Shown: positions 24,474-33,740 of the stretch, piece by piece | How the letters are laid out: every line of letters begins with the position of its first letter | How positions within the stretch are numbered: the stretch's first letter is position 1 | Assembly: GCA_963713355.1 (NCBI GenBank) | Contig: CAVQLK010000005.1 | Span: 372,001-436,000 of the forward strand | Length of the DNA: 64,000 nt | Reading direction: 5' to 3' | DNA from: FEN-1219 sp963713355 | GTDB lineage: Bacteria > Pseudomonadota > Gammaproteobacteria > Steroidobacterales > Rariloculaceae | The notes under the pieces: model-generated | Seen by the model: only the letters and a program-made list of their open reading frames with translations | What the model was told of the DNA's origin: nothing | The model's database searches: none | Position numbers and translations under genes: made by a program

Positions 24474-25328
24474 ATGGCAGCAAATCCACTCGTCGACGTT
24501 CGAAATTTGGCGCGCGAGCTCGGCCGTGCCGACTGGATCGTCGTCGATTGTCGTTTCACGCTGACCGACCCGAAGGCAGGACGCGCGGCGTACGACCGCG
24601 GGCACATCCCGGGCGCGCGCTATGCACATCTCGACGACGATCTCTCGCGGCCGCCGCGCGCGGACGAAGGTCGTCATCCGCTGCCGGATCGCGATCGCTT
24701 CGCCGCAGCGCTCGGCGGCTGGGGCATCGGCCCCGACGATACCGTCGTAGCGTACGATGAGGGCAGCGGCGCGATCGCTGCGCGTCTTTGGTGGCTGCTC
24801 GGCTGGCTCGGTCACGAGCGGCGCGCGGTCGTCGACGGCGGTTTCGCGGCTTGGCAAGAAGCCGGCCTGCCCGTCGAGCAGAAGCAGCCGGCGTTCAGCG
24901 CGCGCGACTACGAGCCGCGACGCGCTCGCAGCGACGGCGTCGTCGCGACCGCCGAGCTCGCGCGGCGGCAGGCCGCGGGGGACTTGCTCGTCGACGTGCG
25001 TGCTGCCTCCCGCTACAAAGGCGAGCAGGAACCGATCGACCCGAAGGCGGGGCACGTCCCCGGGGCGCGCAATCGCCCGTTCACGGCGAACGTAACGCCG
25101 ACGGGCCGGTTCCGCCCTCCGGGCGAGCTGCGCGCCGAGCTCAGCGAGCTGCTCGGCGCCCGCAGCCCCGATCGCCTCGTCGCGATGTGCGGCTCCGGCG
25201 TCACCGCGTGCCACTTGCTGCTGGCAATGGACGTCGCAGGGCTCCCAGGCGGTCAGCTCTACGCCGGCTCGTGGAGCGAGTGGATCCGCGATCCGGCTCG
25301 GCCGATCGCAGTGGGCGCCGAGCCTTAG
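24474..25328 (+). CDS. sseA: Thiosulfate/3-mercaptopyruvate sulfurtransferase, tandem rhodanese
   Basis: A 284-residue protein with two rhodanese domains. The inactive N-terminal one contains DCRFTLTDPKAGRAAYDRGH followed by IPGARYAH. The active C-terminal one has LVDVRAASRYKGEQEPID, GHVPGARNRPF and the persulfide-forming Cys239 in MCGSGVTACHLLLAM. The CGSGVT loop fits the mercaptopyruvate type better than the CRKGVT of thiosulfate enzymes. TACAAT (24462-24467) lies only six bases before the ATG with no ribosome site, so the mRNA may be leaderless. Substrate preference is inferred. Confidence 0.9.
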   Translation: MAANPLVDVRNLARELGRADWIVVDCRFTLTDPKAGRAAYDRGHIPGARYAHLDDDLSRPPRADEGRHPLPDRDRFAAALGGWGIGPDDTVVAYDEGSGAIAARLWWLLGWLGHERRAVVDGGFAAWQEAGLPVEQKQPAFSARDYEPRRARSDGVVATAELARRQAAGDLLVDVRAASRYKGEQEPIDPKAGHVPGARNRPFTANVTPTGRFRPPGELRAELSELLGARSPDRLVAMCGSGVTACHLLLAMDVAGLPGGQLYAGSWSEWIRDPARPIAVGAEP

Positions 25329-25430
25329 CCCGTTCTGTCGCGTCGCTTGGTACGCAGGCGCTTGGCCGCGAGGGGCACGGCGTGGTAAAGACAGTCCCGT
25401 AATCATGCCTCGTTTGAAAGGAATCGAACC

Positions 25431-26681
25431 GTGTCGCGCCACTCTCACCAGATCGATGCGAGCTCCCAGCTCAAGCATGTGCGCTATGAGATTCGCGGCA
25501 AGCTCGCTCGGCGCGCCCAGGAGCTCGAGCGGCAAGGCTACGAGATCGTGCAGCTGAACATTGGCAACCCGGGCCTGTTCGGCCTCCGCACACCGGAGAC
25601 GATGCGCCTCGCGATGATCGAGAACCTGGGCTCGGCCGAGGCCTATTGCAATCAGAAAGGCATCTTCCCGGCGCGCGAAGCCGTCGTGATGCAACAGCAG
25701 GCGCGCGGCATCGACGGCGTCAACGCCGAGCACGTGTTCATGGGCAACGGCGTCAGCGAGCTCATCGACCTCACGTTGCGCGGCTTGTTGAACGCCGGCG
25801 ACGAGGTGTTGATTCCGAGCCCCGATTATCCGCTCTGGACGGCGGCGACGGTGCTGAACGGCGGCCGCGCAGTCTACTATCCGTGCCCGGAGTCGCAAGG
25901 GTTCAATCCCGATCCCGAGGCCGTGGAGAAGCTCATCACGCCGCGCACGCGCGCGATCGTCATCATCAATCCAAACAACCCGACGGGCGCCGTCTACAGC
26001 CGCGAGCGGCTGACGGCACTCGCTCGTCTAGCGGAGTGTCACAATCTCGTCGTCATGAGCGACGAGATCTACGACCAGATGCTGTACGACGACGCGGAGT
26101 TCGTGCCTATGGCCACGCTGTGCCGCGAGACGTTGTGCGCGACGTTCAGCGGGCTCTCAAAAATTTACCGCGCCTGCGGCTATCGCGTCGGCTGGGTGTC
26201 GTTCAGCGGCGCCGTCGATCGGTCGGAGCGCTACATGAGCGCTCTCGATTTGCTGGCGGCGCTGCGGCTCTGCAGCAACGTGCCGGGGCAGTGGGCCGTG
26301 CAGACGGCGCTCGGCGGATTTCAGAGCATCGCGAAGCTCTGCGCGCCGGGCGGGCGGCTCTACGAATCGCGCGCGGCCATCGTCAAAGGCGTGGCAGACA
26401 GCAAGTATCTCGATCTCGTCGCGCCGCGCGGCTCGATGTACGCGTTCATCGGCGTCGACAACCAGAAGCTGCCGGGGTTCGACGACGAGGCATTCGCGAT
26501 GGAGCTGCTCGAGCAGCAGCACGTGCTGATCGCGCCGGGCTCGAGCTTCAACACGCCGTATCGCGATCACTTCCGCATCACGACGCTGCCCGAGCAAGCT
26601 CGGCTCGCAGAGGTGTTTCAACGTATTGAGCACGTGCTCGAGCAAATGGCTGACCGGCTGCCGCGCCTCGAAACGGCCTGA
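25431..26681 (+). CDS. PLP-dependent aminotransferase, AlaA-like (alanine transaminase family)
   Basis: A 416-residue class I aminotransferase. The N-terminus QLKHVRYEIRGKLARRAQEL and the motif LNIGNPGLFGLRTPE are typical of the AlaA/YfbQ group, which makes alanine from pyruvate and glutamate. The PLP site is INPNNPTGAVYS, SDEIYDQM and SGLSKIYRACGYRVGW with Lys244. Translation starts at the GTG at 25431 with AAAGGAA upstream. The stop shares one base with the ATG of the next gene, so aminotransferase and DNA-repair genes are coupled, an arrangement that makes no obvious functional sense. Substrate by family resemblance. Confidence 0.88.
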   Translation: MSRHSHQIDASSQLKHVRYEIRGKLARRAQELERQGYEIVQLNIGNPGLFGLRTPETMRLAMIENLGSAEAYCNQKGIFPAREAVVMQQQARGIDGVNAEHVFMGNGVSELIDLTLRGLLNAGDEVLIPSPDYPLWTAATVLNGGRAVYYPCPESQGFNPDPEAVEKLITPRTRAIVIINPNNPTGAVYSRERLTALARLAECHNLVVMSDEIYDQMLYDDAEFVPMATLCRETLCATFSGLSKIYRACGYRVGWVSFSGAVDRSERYMSALDLLAALRLCSNVPGQWAVQTALGGFQSIAKLCAPGGRLYESRAAIVKGVADSKYLDLVAPRGSMYAFIGVDNQKLPGFDDEAFAMELLEQQHVLIAPGSSFNTPYRDHFRITTLPEQARLAEVFQRIEHVLEQMADRLPRLETA

Positions 26682-29218
26682 TGGCCGAGTACGCGAGCGC
26701 ACACGGGCGCTCGACCACGATCGTTGTCGCCAACGCGCTCGCTGCACGCCAGTGGGAGCTGCACCTTGCGGCCGACGCAGTCGGCGGCGGTGCCGCCGCC
26801 TGGGAGACGCCGCCGCTGAAGACGTATGCGGCGTGGCTCGAAGATCTCTGGCTCGAGCACGCCGGCGATCGCGGTCCGGCGCTGTCGTCGAACCAATCGC
26901 TGGCGCTATGGCGCTGCGTCGTGGCGGACTCCGCCGAAAGTGGTGACCTCATCGGCCACGCGGGTGCGGCCGAATGGGCCGCTGGCGCATGGCAGCTGCT
27001 GCATCGGTGGCGGATCGATCCTTCCGCCGAGCGCGCGGCCGCGCACGAGGTCGACTATCGCGCATTCCTGCGCTGGTGCCGCAGCTATCGCGCATGGCTC
27101 GACGGCCGCGGCTTCGTCGACCGCGCCGAGCTCGAAGCCGTGTTGCCGTCGCGTATCGCGGCCGCAGGCCGCATCGTCCTCGCAGATCTCAACGAGCCGT
27201 ATCCGGCGAGGACCGCGCTGCTCGCGCAGCTTGCCGCGCGCGGCATGGCGACTGAGTGGCTTGCGACGCCAGCGGTACCGGCCACGTTGCGCGCCGCGCG
27301 GTTGGCCGATGCAGCAGACGAGCTGCGCGCCGCGTTCGGCTGGGCAAAGCGGCGGCTCGGCGTCGACGGCGAAGCGCGCGTCGCCATCGTCGTGCCGGCG
27401 GCGGCGCGACGCCTGCACGAGATCGACCGGCTCGCGGCCGAGCTCCCCGGGCTCTGCTGGACCGCGGGGCGGAGGCTGGCCGCAGAGCCCGCGATCGGCG
27501 CTGCCGTCGACGCGCTCGCGCTCGCAAGCGCGCACGCGCCCTACGCCGTCTTCGGGCGTTGGCTTCGTAGCCCGTTCTTCTCGGCGCCGCGCGAAGAATG
27601 TTTTGCGCGAGCGCGGCTCGACGCGGAGCTTCGACTGGAAATGCGCTCGCAGCTTTCGTTCCGGGCCGCTTATCGTTCCGGCGTCAACGAGCTCCTCGCG
27701 GCGCGGGCGCCGAGCTCGGCAGCCGCGCTCGCGGCGGCGCTGGCCGCCGTGGCCGGCATTCACAGCGCGACGCCGAGCCGTTGGGCCCATCTGCTGGCGC
27801 GGTTCCTAGCCGAGCTCGGCTGGCAACCGCCCGCCGCGCGTGCGGTCCTGCTCGCATGGCAGAGCACGCTCGACGAGCTGTCGCGGCTCACTGCGATCGC
27901 CAGCGAGATTACGCTCGATGCGGCGCTGGCGGAGGTCGCGCGTTTGCTCGAGCGTACAGCGCCGGCCGCGCTGCCGCTGCGCGGCGTGCACGTGCTTCCG
28001 CGCGTCGACGACGTGGGCCCGGGCTACGCTGCCGTCTGGGTTACCGGGTTCACCGACGCAACGTGGCCGCAGCCGCCGCGCGGCAACCCGCTGTTGCCGA
28101 TCGCGCTCCAGCGCGCACACGGCATGCCGTACTCGTCGCCGCGCGACGCGCAAGAACGCTCCGTGCGGGCGCTCGAACGTCTCGTACGCCGCAGCCGCGA
28201 GCTCGTCATCAGCTGGCCGGCGCGCGTCTATGACTACGATACGGAGCCGAGCCCCGCGATTCGCGATTGGCCGGCGTTGTCTGCGGCGGAGCTCGATGCG
28301 TCGACGGGAGCGCGGCCGCTGCGCTCTGCGGCACGCGAGACGCTTGCCGATAACGCACCGCCATTTACCGGCGCGCGCGTGCCGGGCGGCACGGGCGCGC
28401 TCGGTCGTCAGGCGCGCTGCCCGTTACGCGCGTTTTGCCAGGATCGGCTCGGCGCTCGGCCGCTCGAGCCCCTCCGCTTCGGCGTGCCTGCGCGCCTGCG
28501 CGGCATCGCGGTACATCGAGCGGCCGAGAGCTTGCTCGGCGACTTACCCAGCCAAGCGGAGCTCGCCGCAAAAACGGGCGCCGTCGCGCAGAGCGTCGAA
28601 CGCGCGCTCGCGAAGCTGTTCGGACGCGCGCGCGCGCCGCTTTCGTCTCTCTACGAGCTGGAAGCCGAGCAGCTCGAGCGCATGCTCGTGGCGCTGCTGG
28701 GCGCCGAAGCGCTGCGCGCGCCGTTTCGCGTGCGCGCCGTCGAGCAGCGCGCCACCGTCTCCGTCGGGCCGTTGACGTTCGACGTGCGTATCGACCGGCT
28801 CGACGAGGTCGCGGACGGAACGCTGGCCGTCATCGACTACAAGACGAGCGAGCGGGCCACGAGCGGAGACTGGTTCGGCGCGCGGCTGCGCGACGCGCAG
28901 GTGCCGCTCTACGCGAGCCAATCGGCCGAGCCGGTCCGCGCTGCCGTCGTCGCACGGCTTGCTGCGACGGAAGCGAGGTACTTCGGCTTCTGGCCGGATG
29001 GCGCGTTCCCGGGACGCGCGGCCAAAGGGGCTCATTCCGAAGCAGCGGCGCAGATCGCACTGTGGCGCGCACAGCTCGCCCAGCTCGCAGCCGAGCTCGC
29101 AGCCGGTGACACACGCTTCTTCGTCGACGACTACGAAGACGCGACGGGTGCATACGCACCGTTGACACGCGTGCACGAGCAGCTCGCGTTGGCACGTGGC
29201 GAGGTATCTCGCTGGTGA
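26681..29218 (+). CDS. AddB-like PD-(D/E)XK nuclease, probable double-strand break repair protein
   Basis: An 845-residue protein of the family described as a probable DNA repair protein with extended similarity to AddB. The C-terminal RecB-type nuclease has GIAVHRAAESLL (His), VRIDRLDEV (Asp) and LAVIDYKTSE (Asp-Tyr-Lys). The N-terminal part resembles an inactivated UvrD-like helicase and lacks a Walker A lysine loop. Two cysteines in RCPLRAFCQDRL recall the AddB region, but the full four-Cys iron-sulfur set is not seen. It overlaps the helicase gene behind it by four bases (GTGA), so the two probably form one complex that resects DNA ends for RecA. Confidence 0.85.
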   Translation: MAEYASAHGRSTTIVVANALAARQWELHLAADAVGGGAAAWETPPLKTYAAWLEDLWLEHAGDRGPALSSNQSLALWRCVVADSAESGDLIGHAGAAEWAAGAWQLLHRWRIDPSAERAAAHEVDYRAFLRWCRSYRAWLDGRGFVDRAELEAVLPSRIAAAGRIVLADLNEPYPARTALLAQLAARGMATEWLATPAVPATLRAARLADAADELRAAFGWAKRRLGVDGEARVAIVVPAAARRLHEIDRLAAELPGLCWTAGRRLAAEPAIGAAVDALALASAHAPYAVFGRWLRSPFFSAPREECFARARLDAELRLEMRSQLSFRAAYRSGVNELLAARAPSSAAALAAALAAVAGIHSATPSRWAHLLARFLAELGWQPPAARAVLLAWQSTLDELSRLTAIASEITLDAALAEVARLLERTAPAALPLRGVHVLPRVDDVGPGYAAVWVTGFTDATWPQPPRGNPLLPIALQRAHGMPYSSPRDAQERSVRALERLVRRSRELVISWPARVYDYDTEPSPAIRDWPALSAAELDASTGARPLRSAARETLADNAPPFTGARVPGGTGALGRQARCPLRAFCQDRLGARPLEPLRFGVPARLRGIAVHRAAESLLGDLPSQAELAAKTGAVAQSVERALAKLFGRARAPLSSLYELEAEQLERMLVALLGAEALRAPFRVRAVEQRATVSVGPLTFDVRIDRLDEVADGTLAVIDYKTSERATSGDWFGARLRDAQVPLYASQSAEPVRAAVVARLAATEARYFGFWPDGAFPGRAAKGAHSEAAAQIALWRAQLAQLAAELAAGDTRFFVDDYEDATGAYAPLTRVHEQLALARGEVSRW

Positions 29219-32200
29219 GCGCGGCCGGCGATGCAGCGGCGCGCGAAGCGGCGCTCGATCCGGCGCAGTCCTTCATCGTCCAGGCGCCGGCGGGCTCGGG
29301 CAAGACCGAGCTGCTTATCCAACGCTTCTTGGCGCTGCTCGCAACCGTGCAGCAACCCGAGCAAGTCGTCGCGATCACGTTCACGCGCAAAGCTGCCGCT
29401 GAGATGCGCCGCCGCGTGCTGCATGCACTGCGCGCGGCCGCCGACGACCGCCCGAGCGCGCAACCGCACGAACGAACTACGTTCGATTTGGCGCGCGCAG
29501 TCATCGCGCGTGACCGCGCGCACGACTGGCAGGTGCTCGCGCAGCCGCAGCGGCTGCGCATCGACACGCTCGACGCGTTCAACGCGTGGCTCGCGCGGCA
29601 GCTCCCGGTGCTGGCTGACGGCGTGGCGGCGGCGGAAGTCGTCGACAAGCCCGACGACCTGTATCGCGAGGCCGCACGCCGCTGCGTCGAGGGCATAGCA
29701 GGCCAGGATGAGCCGCTCGCGCGCGCAGTGCGAACGCTGCTGCGCGACGTCGGCAACGATTGCGAGCAGCTCGAGCAGCTGCTCGCGGCGCTCCTGCCGC
29801 GGCGCGATCAATGGCTGCGCTTGCTCCTACGGGATGCGGCTGCGCTTCGGCCGCTGCTCGAGGGCGCTCTCCAGCGACTGGTGGATAGCGAGGTGGCAGC
29901 GGCCGCGGCGCTCGTCGAGCCGTCCTTGGCCGCCGCGTTGGCGCCGCTGCTGCGGCATGCCGCCGGCTCGGCGAGCGAGCCGCTGCGCACGACGCTGGCT
30001 CCATGGCTCGTGCTCGGAGAGGCGCCGCCGGCGGGCGCCGTGGCGCTCGCGGCCTGGCGCGGCATCGCGGCTTTGCTGCTGACGAAGCAAGGTGAATGGC
30101 GCAAGCGGGTCGCAAAGCCGGAGGGCTTCGCGCCCCAGCACACCGCGCTGGGCGACCGGCTGCGTGCGCTGCTCGACGCGCTGCAGCAACGCGAGGCGCT
30201 GCGCGCCGCGCTCACGAAAGTAGCCGCGTTGCCCGACGCGCACTACACGGAGCAGCAATGGCAGAGCCTCGCGGCGCTGCAAGTCGTCCTCGTGCGGCTC
30301 GCCGCCGAGCTCAAGGTCGTGTTCGCGGAGCGCCGTGCCGTCGACTTTGTCGAGCTGGCGCTCGCAGCGCAGCGCGCGCTTGGCCAGGTCGACGCGCCGT
30401 CGGAGTTGCTGCTCGCGCTCGATCGCCGGATTCAACATTTGCTCGTCGACGAGTTTCAAGATACGTCGCAGTCGCAGCGCCGGCTGCTCGAGCTCCTGAC
30501 GGCGGGCTGGCAGGCCGACGACGGCCGCACGCTGTTCCTCGTCGGCGATCCGATGCAATCGATCTACCGGTTTCGCGACGCCGACATGTCGCTATTCTTG
30601 CTTGCGAAGCTGCGCGGGATCGGCACGGTGCGTCTCCGCAGCCTCGCGTTGCAGCGCAACTTCCGCAGCGCGCCTGCGATCGTGGGCTGGGTCAATCGGG
30701 CGTTCGCGGCCGTGTTCCCGGCGGCCGACGAGATCGATACGGGGCGCGCTGCGTTTCGCGAAAGCATCGCGACGCGCGACGCTGAGAGCGGGCAGGTCGT
30801 CCGCACGCACGCGGCGGCTGCCGTGGCCGGTGCGGAGGTCGCGAGCGTCGTCGCGATTCTCGCCGACGAGCGGCAGCGCGATCCCGCGCAGTCGATCGCC
30901 GTGCTCGTGCAAAACCGCAGGCACCTCGAAGGCCTGCGGGAGCGATTGCGCGAGCGCGGATTGGCCGTGCACGCCGTCGAGATCGACAGCTTGGGCGAGC
31001 AGCCGGCGGCGCAGGATCTCGTCGGCCTCACGCGCGCGTTGCTGCACCTCGACGATCGCATCGCCTGGCTCGCCGTGCTGCGCGCGCCGTGGTGCGGCCT
31101 GCGTTTCGCCGACCTGGAAGCGCTGTGCGGCGACGATCACAGGTCGGCTGTGTGGGACCTGCTGCAGCAGCCGCAGCGCGTGGCGCGGCTGAGCGCCGAT
31201 GGCCAGGCGCGCACGCGGAGCGCCGTCGCGACACTGACTGCTGCCTTCGCCGCGCGCGAGGAGACGACGCTGAGCCGTTGGATCGAGCGCACCTGGATCG
31301 AGCTCGGCGGACCCGAGTGTCTCGACGATGCCGCGGCGCTGCTGGCCGCTGAGCAGTTCTTCGCGCTGCTCGCCGCGGCCGAGCGCGGCGGCGACCTCGA
31401 CGATCCCGTCTTGTTGCAGCGCGCGCTCGAGACCGTGCAGCCGCAAGCCGACGCGCCGCGCGAGCAAGGCATAGAGATCATGACGATGCACCGGGCCAAA
31501 GGGCTCGAGTTCGATACCGTCGTGCTGCTCGGCCTCGCACGTGAGCCGCGGCCCGATGAGCCCAAGGCGCTGCAGTGGCTTGCGCGGACCACGGCCGACG
31601 GCAGCGACGATCTAGTCATGGTGCCGGCGGCGTTCGCGGCCGATCTGGACGGCACTCGGCTCGTGGATTTCGTTCGCCGCGCCGAACGCGCGCGCGACGC
31701 GGCCGAGCGCGCACGGCTTCTCTACGTCGCGACGACGCGCGCTCGCGAGCGGCTGCATCTTGTTTGGCAGCTGCCCGCCGATGAGGAAGCCCCGCCCACG
31801 AGCTCGCTGCTAACGCATCTTTGGCCCGTGGTCTGCGGCACGCCGCGCGACGCAGGGCCGGCGGTCGCTGCGGCGCAAGCCGCCGCCATCACGCCCGTGC
31901 TTCGCCGGCTCGTCGTGTCGGCCGGGCGCGCACCGAGTTTCGCCGCCGCGGCCGGACCCGCAGCGGTGCGGCCGGAGTTCGTTTGGGCTGGCCAGGCCGC
32001 CGCGCACGTCGGCACCGTCGTGCATCGTTATCTGCAGCGCATCGCGGAGCAGGGCCTCGACACCTGGAACGCGCAACGCGTGGCGGAAGCGAAAACCGCA
32101 TTCGATCGCGAGCTCGAGCTGCTTGGCGTCGACGCCGCGGAGCGCGCGAGCGCGGCAGACCGTGTCGCGTTGGCGCTCTCGCGGTCGCTCGCCGACCGTC

Positions 32201-32535
32201 ACGGCCGCTGGGTGCTCGCACCGCACGAAGAAGCTCGCTCGGAGCTCAAGTTGACGCTGCGCGCCGGCTCGACGCTCGAGCACGTGCGGCTCGACCGCAC
32301 GTTCGTCGCCGAAGGCAAGCGCTGGATCGTCGACTTCAAGACCAGCGAGCACGAGGGGGGCGACTTGAGCGCGTTTCTCGACTCCGAAGTCGCGCGCTAT
32401 GCGCCGCAGCTCGAGCGCTATGCGCTCGCCGTCGCCGCAGGCGATCCGCGCCCGGTGCAGCTCGGCTTGTATTTTCCGTTGCTCGGCGAGCTTCGCGCGT
32501 GGCCGGCGGCTGTTACAGCGAGCCGGTCAAGCTGA
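29215..32535 (+). CDS. UvrD/RecB-type helicase-nuclease (AddA-like)
   Basis: A 1106-residue superfamily 1 helicase with a C-terminal nuclease. Motif I is VQAPAGSGKTELLIQRF near residue 25; motif Ia is AITFTRKAAAEMRRRV; motif II is LLVDEFQDTSQSQ; motif III is LVGDPMQSIYRFRDAD; motif V is EIMTMHRAKGLEFDTVVLLG; motif VI is LLYVATTRARERLHLVW. The nuclease has GTVVHRYLQRI, HVRLDRTFVAEG and WIVDFKTSEH. The GTG start sits in the stop of the AddB-like gene. Its last 23 bases overlap gspN on the opposite strand. It is probably the motor subunit of a two-nuclease AddAB-like machine; no recBCD is in the window. Confidence 0.9.
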   Translation: MSAAGDAAAREAALDPAQSFIVQAPAGSGKTELLIQRFLALLATVQQPEQVVAITFTRKAAAEMRRRVLHALRAAADDRPSAQPHERTTFDLARAVIARDRAHDWQVLAQPQRLRIDTLDAFNAWLARQLPVLADGVAAAEVVDKPDDLYREAARRCVEGIAGQDEPLARAVRTLLRDVGNDCEQLEQLLAALLPRRDQWLRLLLRDAAALRPLLEGALQRLVDSEVAAAAALVEPSLAAALAPLLRHAAGSASEPLRTTLAPWLVLGEAPPAGAVALAAWRGIAALLLTKQGEWRKRVAKPEGFAPQHTALGDRLRALLDALQQREALRAALTKVAALPDAHYTEQQWQSLAALQVVLVRLAAELKVVFAERRAVDFVELALAAQRALGQVDAPSELLLALDRRIQHLLVDEFQDTSQSQRRLLELLTAGWQADDGRTLFLVGDPMQSIYRFRDADMSLFLLAKLRGIGTVRLRSLALQRNFRSAPAIVGWVNRAFAAVFPAADEIDTGRAAFRESIATRDAESGQVVRTHAAAAVAGAEVASVVAILADERQRDPAQSIAVLVQNRRHLEGLRERLRERGLAVHAVEIDSLGEQPAAQDLVGLTRALLHLDDRIAWLAVLRAPWCGLRFADLEALCGDDHRSAVWDLLQQPQRVARLSADGQARTRSAVATLTAAFAAREETTLSRWIERTWIELGGPECLDDAAALLAAEQFFALLAAAERGGDLDDPVLLQRALETVQPQADAPREQGIEIMTMHRAKGLEFDTVVLLGLAREPRPDEPKALQWLARTTADGSDDLVMVPAAFAADLDGTRLVDFVRRAERARDAAERARLLYVATTRARERLHLVWQLPADEEAPPTSSLLTHLWPVVCGTPRDAGPAVAAAQAAAITPVLRRLVVSAGRAPSFAAAAGPAAVRPEFVWAGQAAAHVGTVVHRYLQRIAEQGLDTWNAQRVAEAKTAFDRELELLGVDAAERASAADRVALALSRSLADRHGRWVLAPHEEARSELKLTLRAGSTLEHVRLDRTFVAEGKRWIVDFKTSEHEGGDLSAFLDSEVARYAPQLERYALAVAAGDPRPVQLGLYFPLLGELRAWPAAVTASRSS

Positions 32536-33268
32536 GGTGCCGCCGGCCTTCGGCGTCGGGATCGGCGGTCATGAAGTTCAATCCCTCGACGAGCATCTTG
32601 GGCGCGTCGGCGCGCGGCTCGACGAGAGCATCGATCGTATAGGCGCGCGACGCATCGAGGCTCACGGTGCCCTCGACCTCGAGCGGGCCGCCGTTGTCGA
32701 CGACGCGGGCTGCGAGCGAGCCGGCCGGCGCCGGCACGAACGTGATCGTGTAATCGCCGAGCGGAAGATACGCGCCGGTGCCGTCGGGGATCAGAGGCAA
32801 GCTCTCGAGCCCGGCGAGCTTCAGCTCGCCGACGGCGGCGGTCGGCCAACCGTCTTCGACGACGAGCTGCTCGAGCGCGACGCTGGCTTGGCCGCGCATG
32901 CCGCGGACGGGCAGTATCGCGGTGAGGGCCGGCAGCGAAGTCCCTCCGCGCACATTGTCGAGTCGCAGGCTGCGCGGCGACGCGGTGATGTCGCCCGCCA
33001 CGAAGCCGTCTGGAATACGGGCTTCGACGTTCGCCGAGATTCGGCCGAGAAACAGTGAAGCCGGGCGCACGCGCCAGCGCAGCGCCTCGGCTCTGAACCC
33101 GCCGGCGGCGCAGCTCGCAGCGCTGCCCGACCACAACGTGCCCGCGACGCCCGCGAACGTGACCTCGGGCGGCGCGAACCAGCGCAGCGCAGTGCCGGCT
33201 GGAAAGGTGGCGAGCGTGAACGCGACGTAGGCGCCTAGACCCAAGGCCCACCACGACCAGCGGCTCAC
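32513..33268 (-). CDS. gspN: Type II secretion system protein N
   Basis: A 251-residue inner-membrane protein of the GspN family. One N-terminal membrane helix (WWALGLGAYVAFTLATF) is followed by a periplasmic domain with the family pattern of GTLWSGSA and repeated short strands. It is the last gene of gspGHIJKLMN, four bases after gspM. GspN is an accessory part of the secretion complex and is absent from many systems. Its end overlaps the helicase gene by 23 bases. Confidence 0.85.
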   Translation of the reverse strand: MSRWSWWALGLGAYVAFTLATFPAGTALRWFAPPEVTFAGVAGTLWSGSAASCAAGGFRAEALRWRVRPASLFLGRISANVEARIPDGFVAGDITASPRSLRLDNVRGGTSLPALTAILPVRGMRGQASVALEQLVVEDGWPTAAVGELKLAGLESLPLIPDGTGAYLPLGDYTITFVPAPAGSLAARVVDNGGPLEVEGTVSLDASRAYTIDALVEPRADAPKMLVEGLNFMTADPDAEGRRHLSLTGSL

Positions 33269-33272
33269 GGGT

Positions 33273-33740
33273 TCAAAGCCTTCGCAGCAACAGCTGGCCG
33301 TTCACGAGGCCGGGCTCTCGCGCGCTGGTGAACGACGCCGTCTCGACGTCGACGCCGTAGGTGCCGTGCAGAACGACCAGCCACGCCGCGAGCGAATCGA
33401 ACGAGGCGCTCCGAATGGTCACGTCGACGCCGCTCGGCCCATTGGCACGCGTCGCCGGCCGCCCGAGGGCGTGGCTGATGGCCGTGTTTTCGACGATGAC
33501 CGCGAGCGTGTCGCCCGTTCCTTGCCGATTGCGATCAACGGAGGACGGCTGCTCACTTTCGATGCGCCCGACATCGATGAGCAGCTGCTGCTTCGCGTCG
33601 ACGGACGCGCGCAGCCTCGCAGCCTCGGCACTCAATGGCCTCAAGACGAAACCCCACAGGATGATGACGACTGCGGCTGCGGCACCGACGGCAACCATCC
33701 AGCGCTCGCGAGGCTGTAAGCCGAAGAACCAGCCTTTCAT
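33273..33740 (-). CDS. gspM: Type II secretion system protein M
   Basis: A 155-residue bitopic inner-membrane protein that partners GspL in the assembly platform. A short cytoplasmic tail (FFGLQPRERWMVAVG) leads into one membrane helix (AAAAVVIILWGFVLRPL), a coiled segment (SAEAARLRASVDAKQQLLID) and a C-terminal ferredoxin-like domain with the usual YGVDVETASF near the end. The start overlaps the gspL stop by four bases. Confidence 0.88.
   Translation of the reverse strand: MKGWFFGLQPRERWMVAVGAAAAVVIILWGFVLRPLSAEAARLRASVDAKQQLLIDVGRIESEQPSSVDRNRQGTGDTLAVIVENTAISHALGRPATRANGPSGVDVTIRSASFDSLAAWLVVLHGTYGVDVETASFTSAREPGLVNGQLLLRRL

Noticed and set aside
26681..29218. AddB iron-sulfur cluster
   Set aside because: Only two of the needed four cysteines are positioned as expected, so a cluster is not supported.
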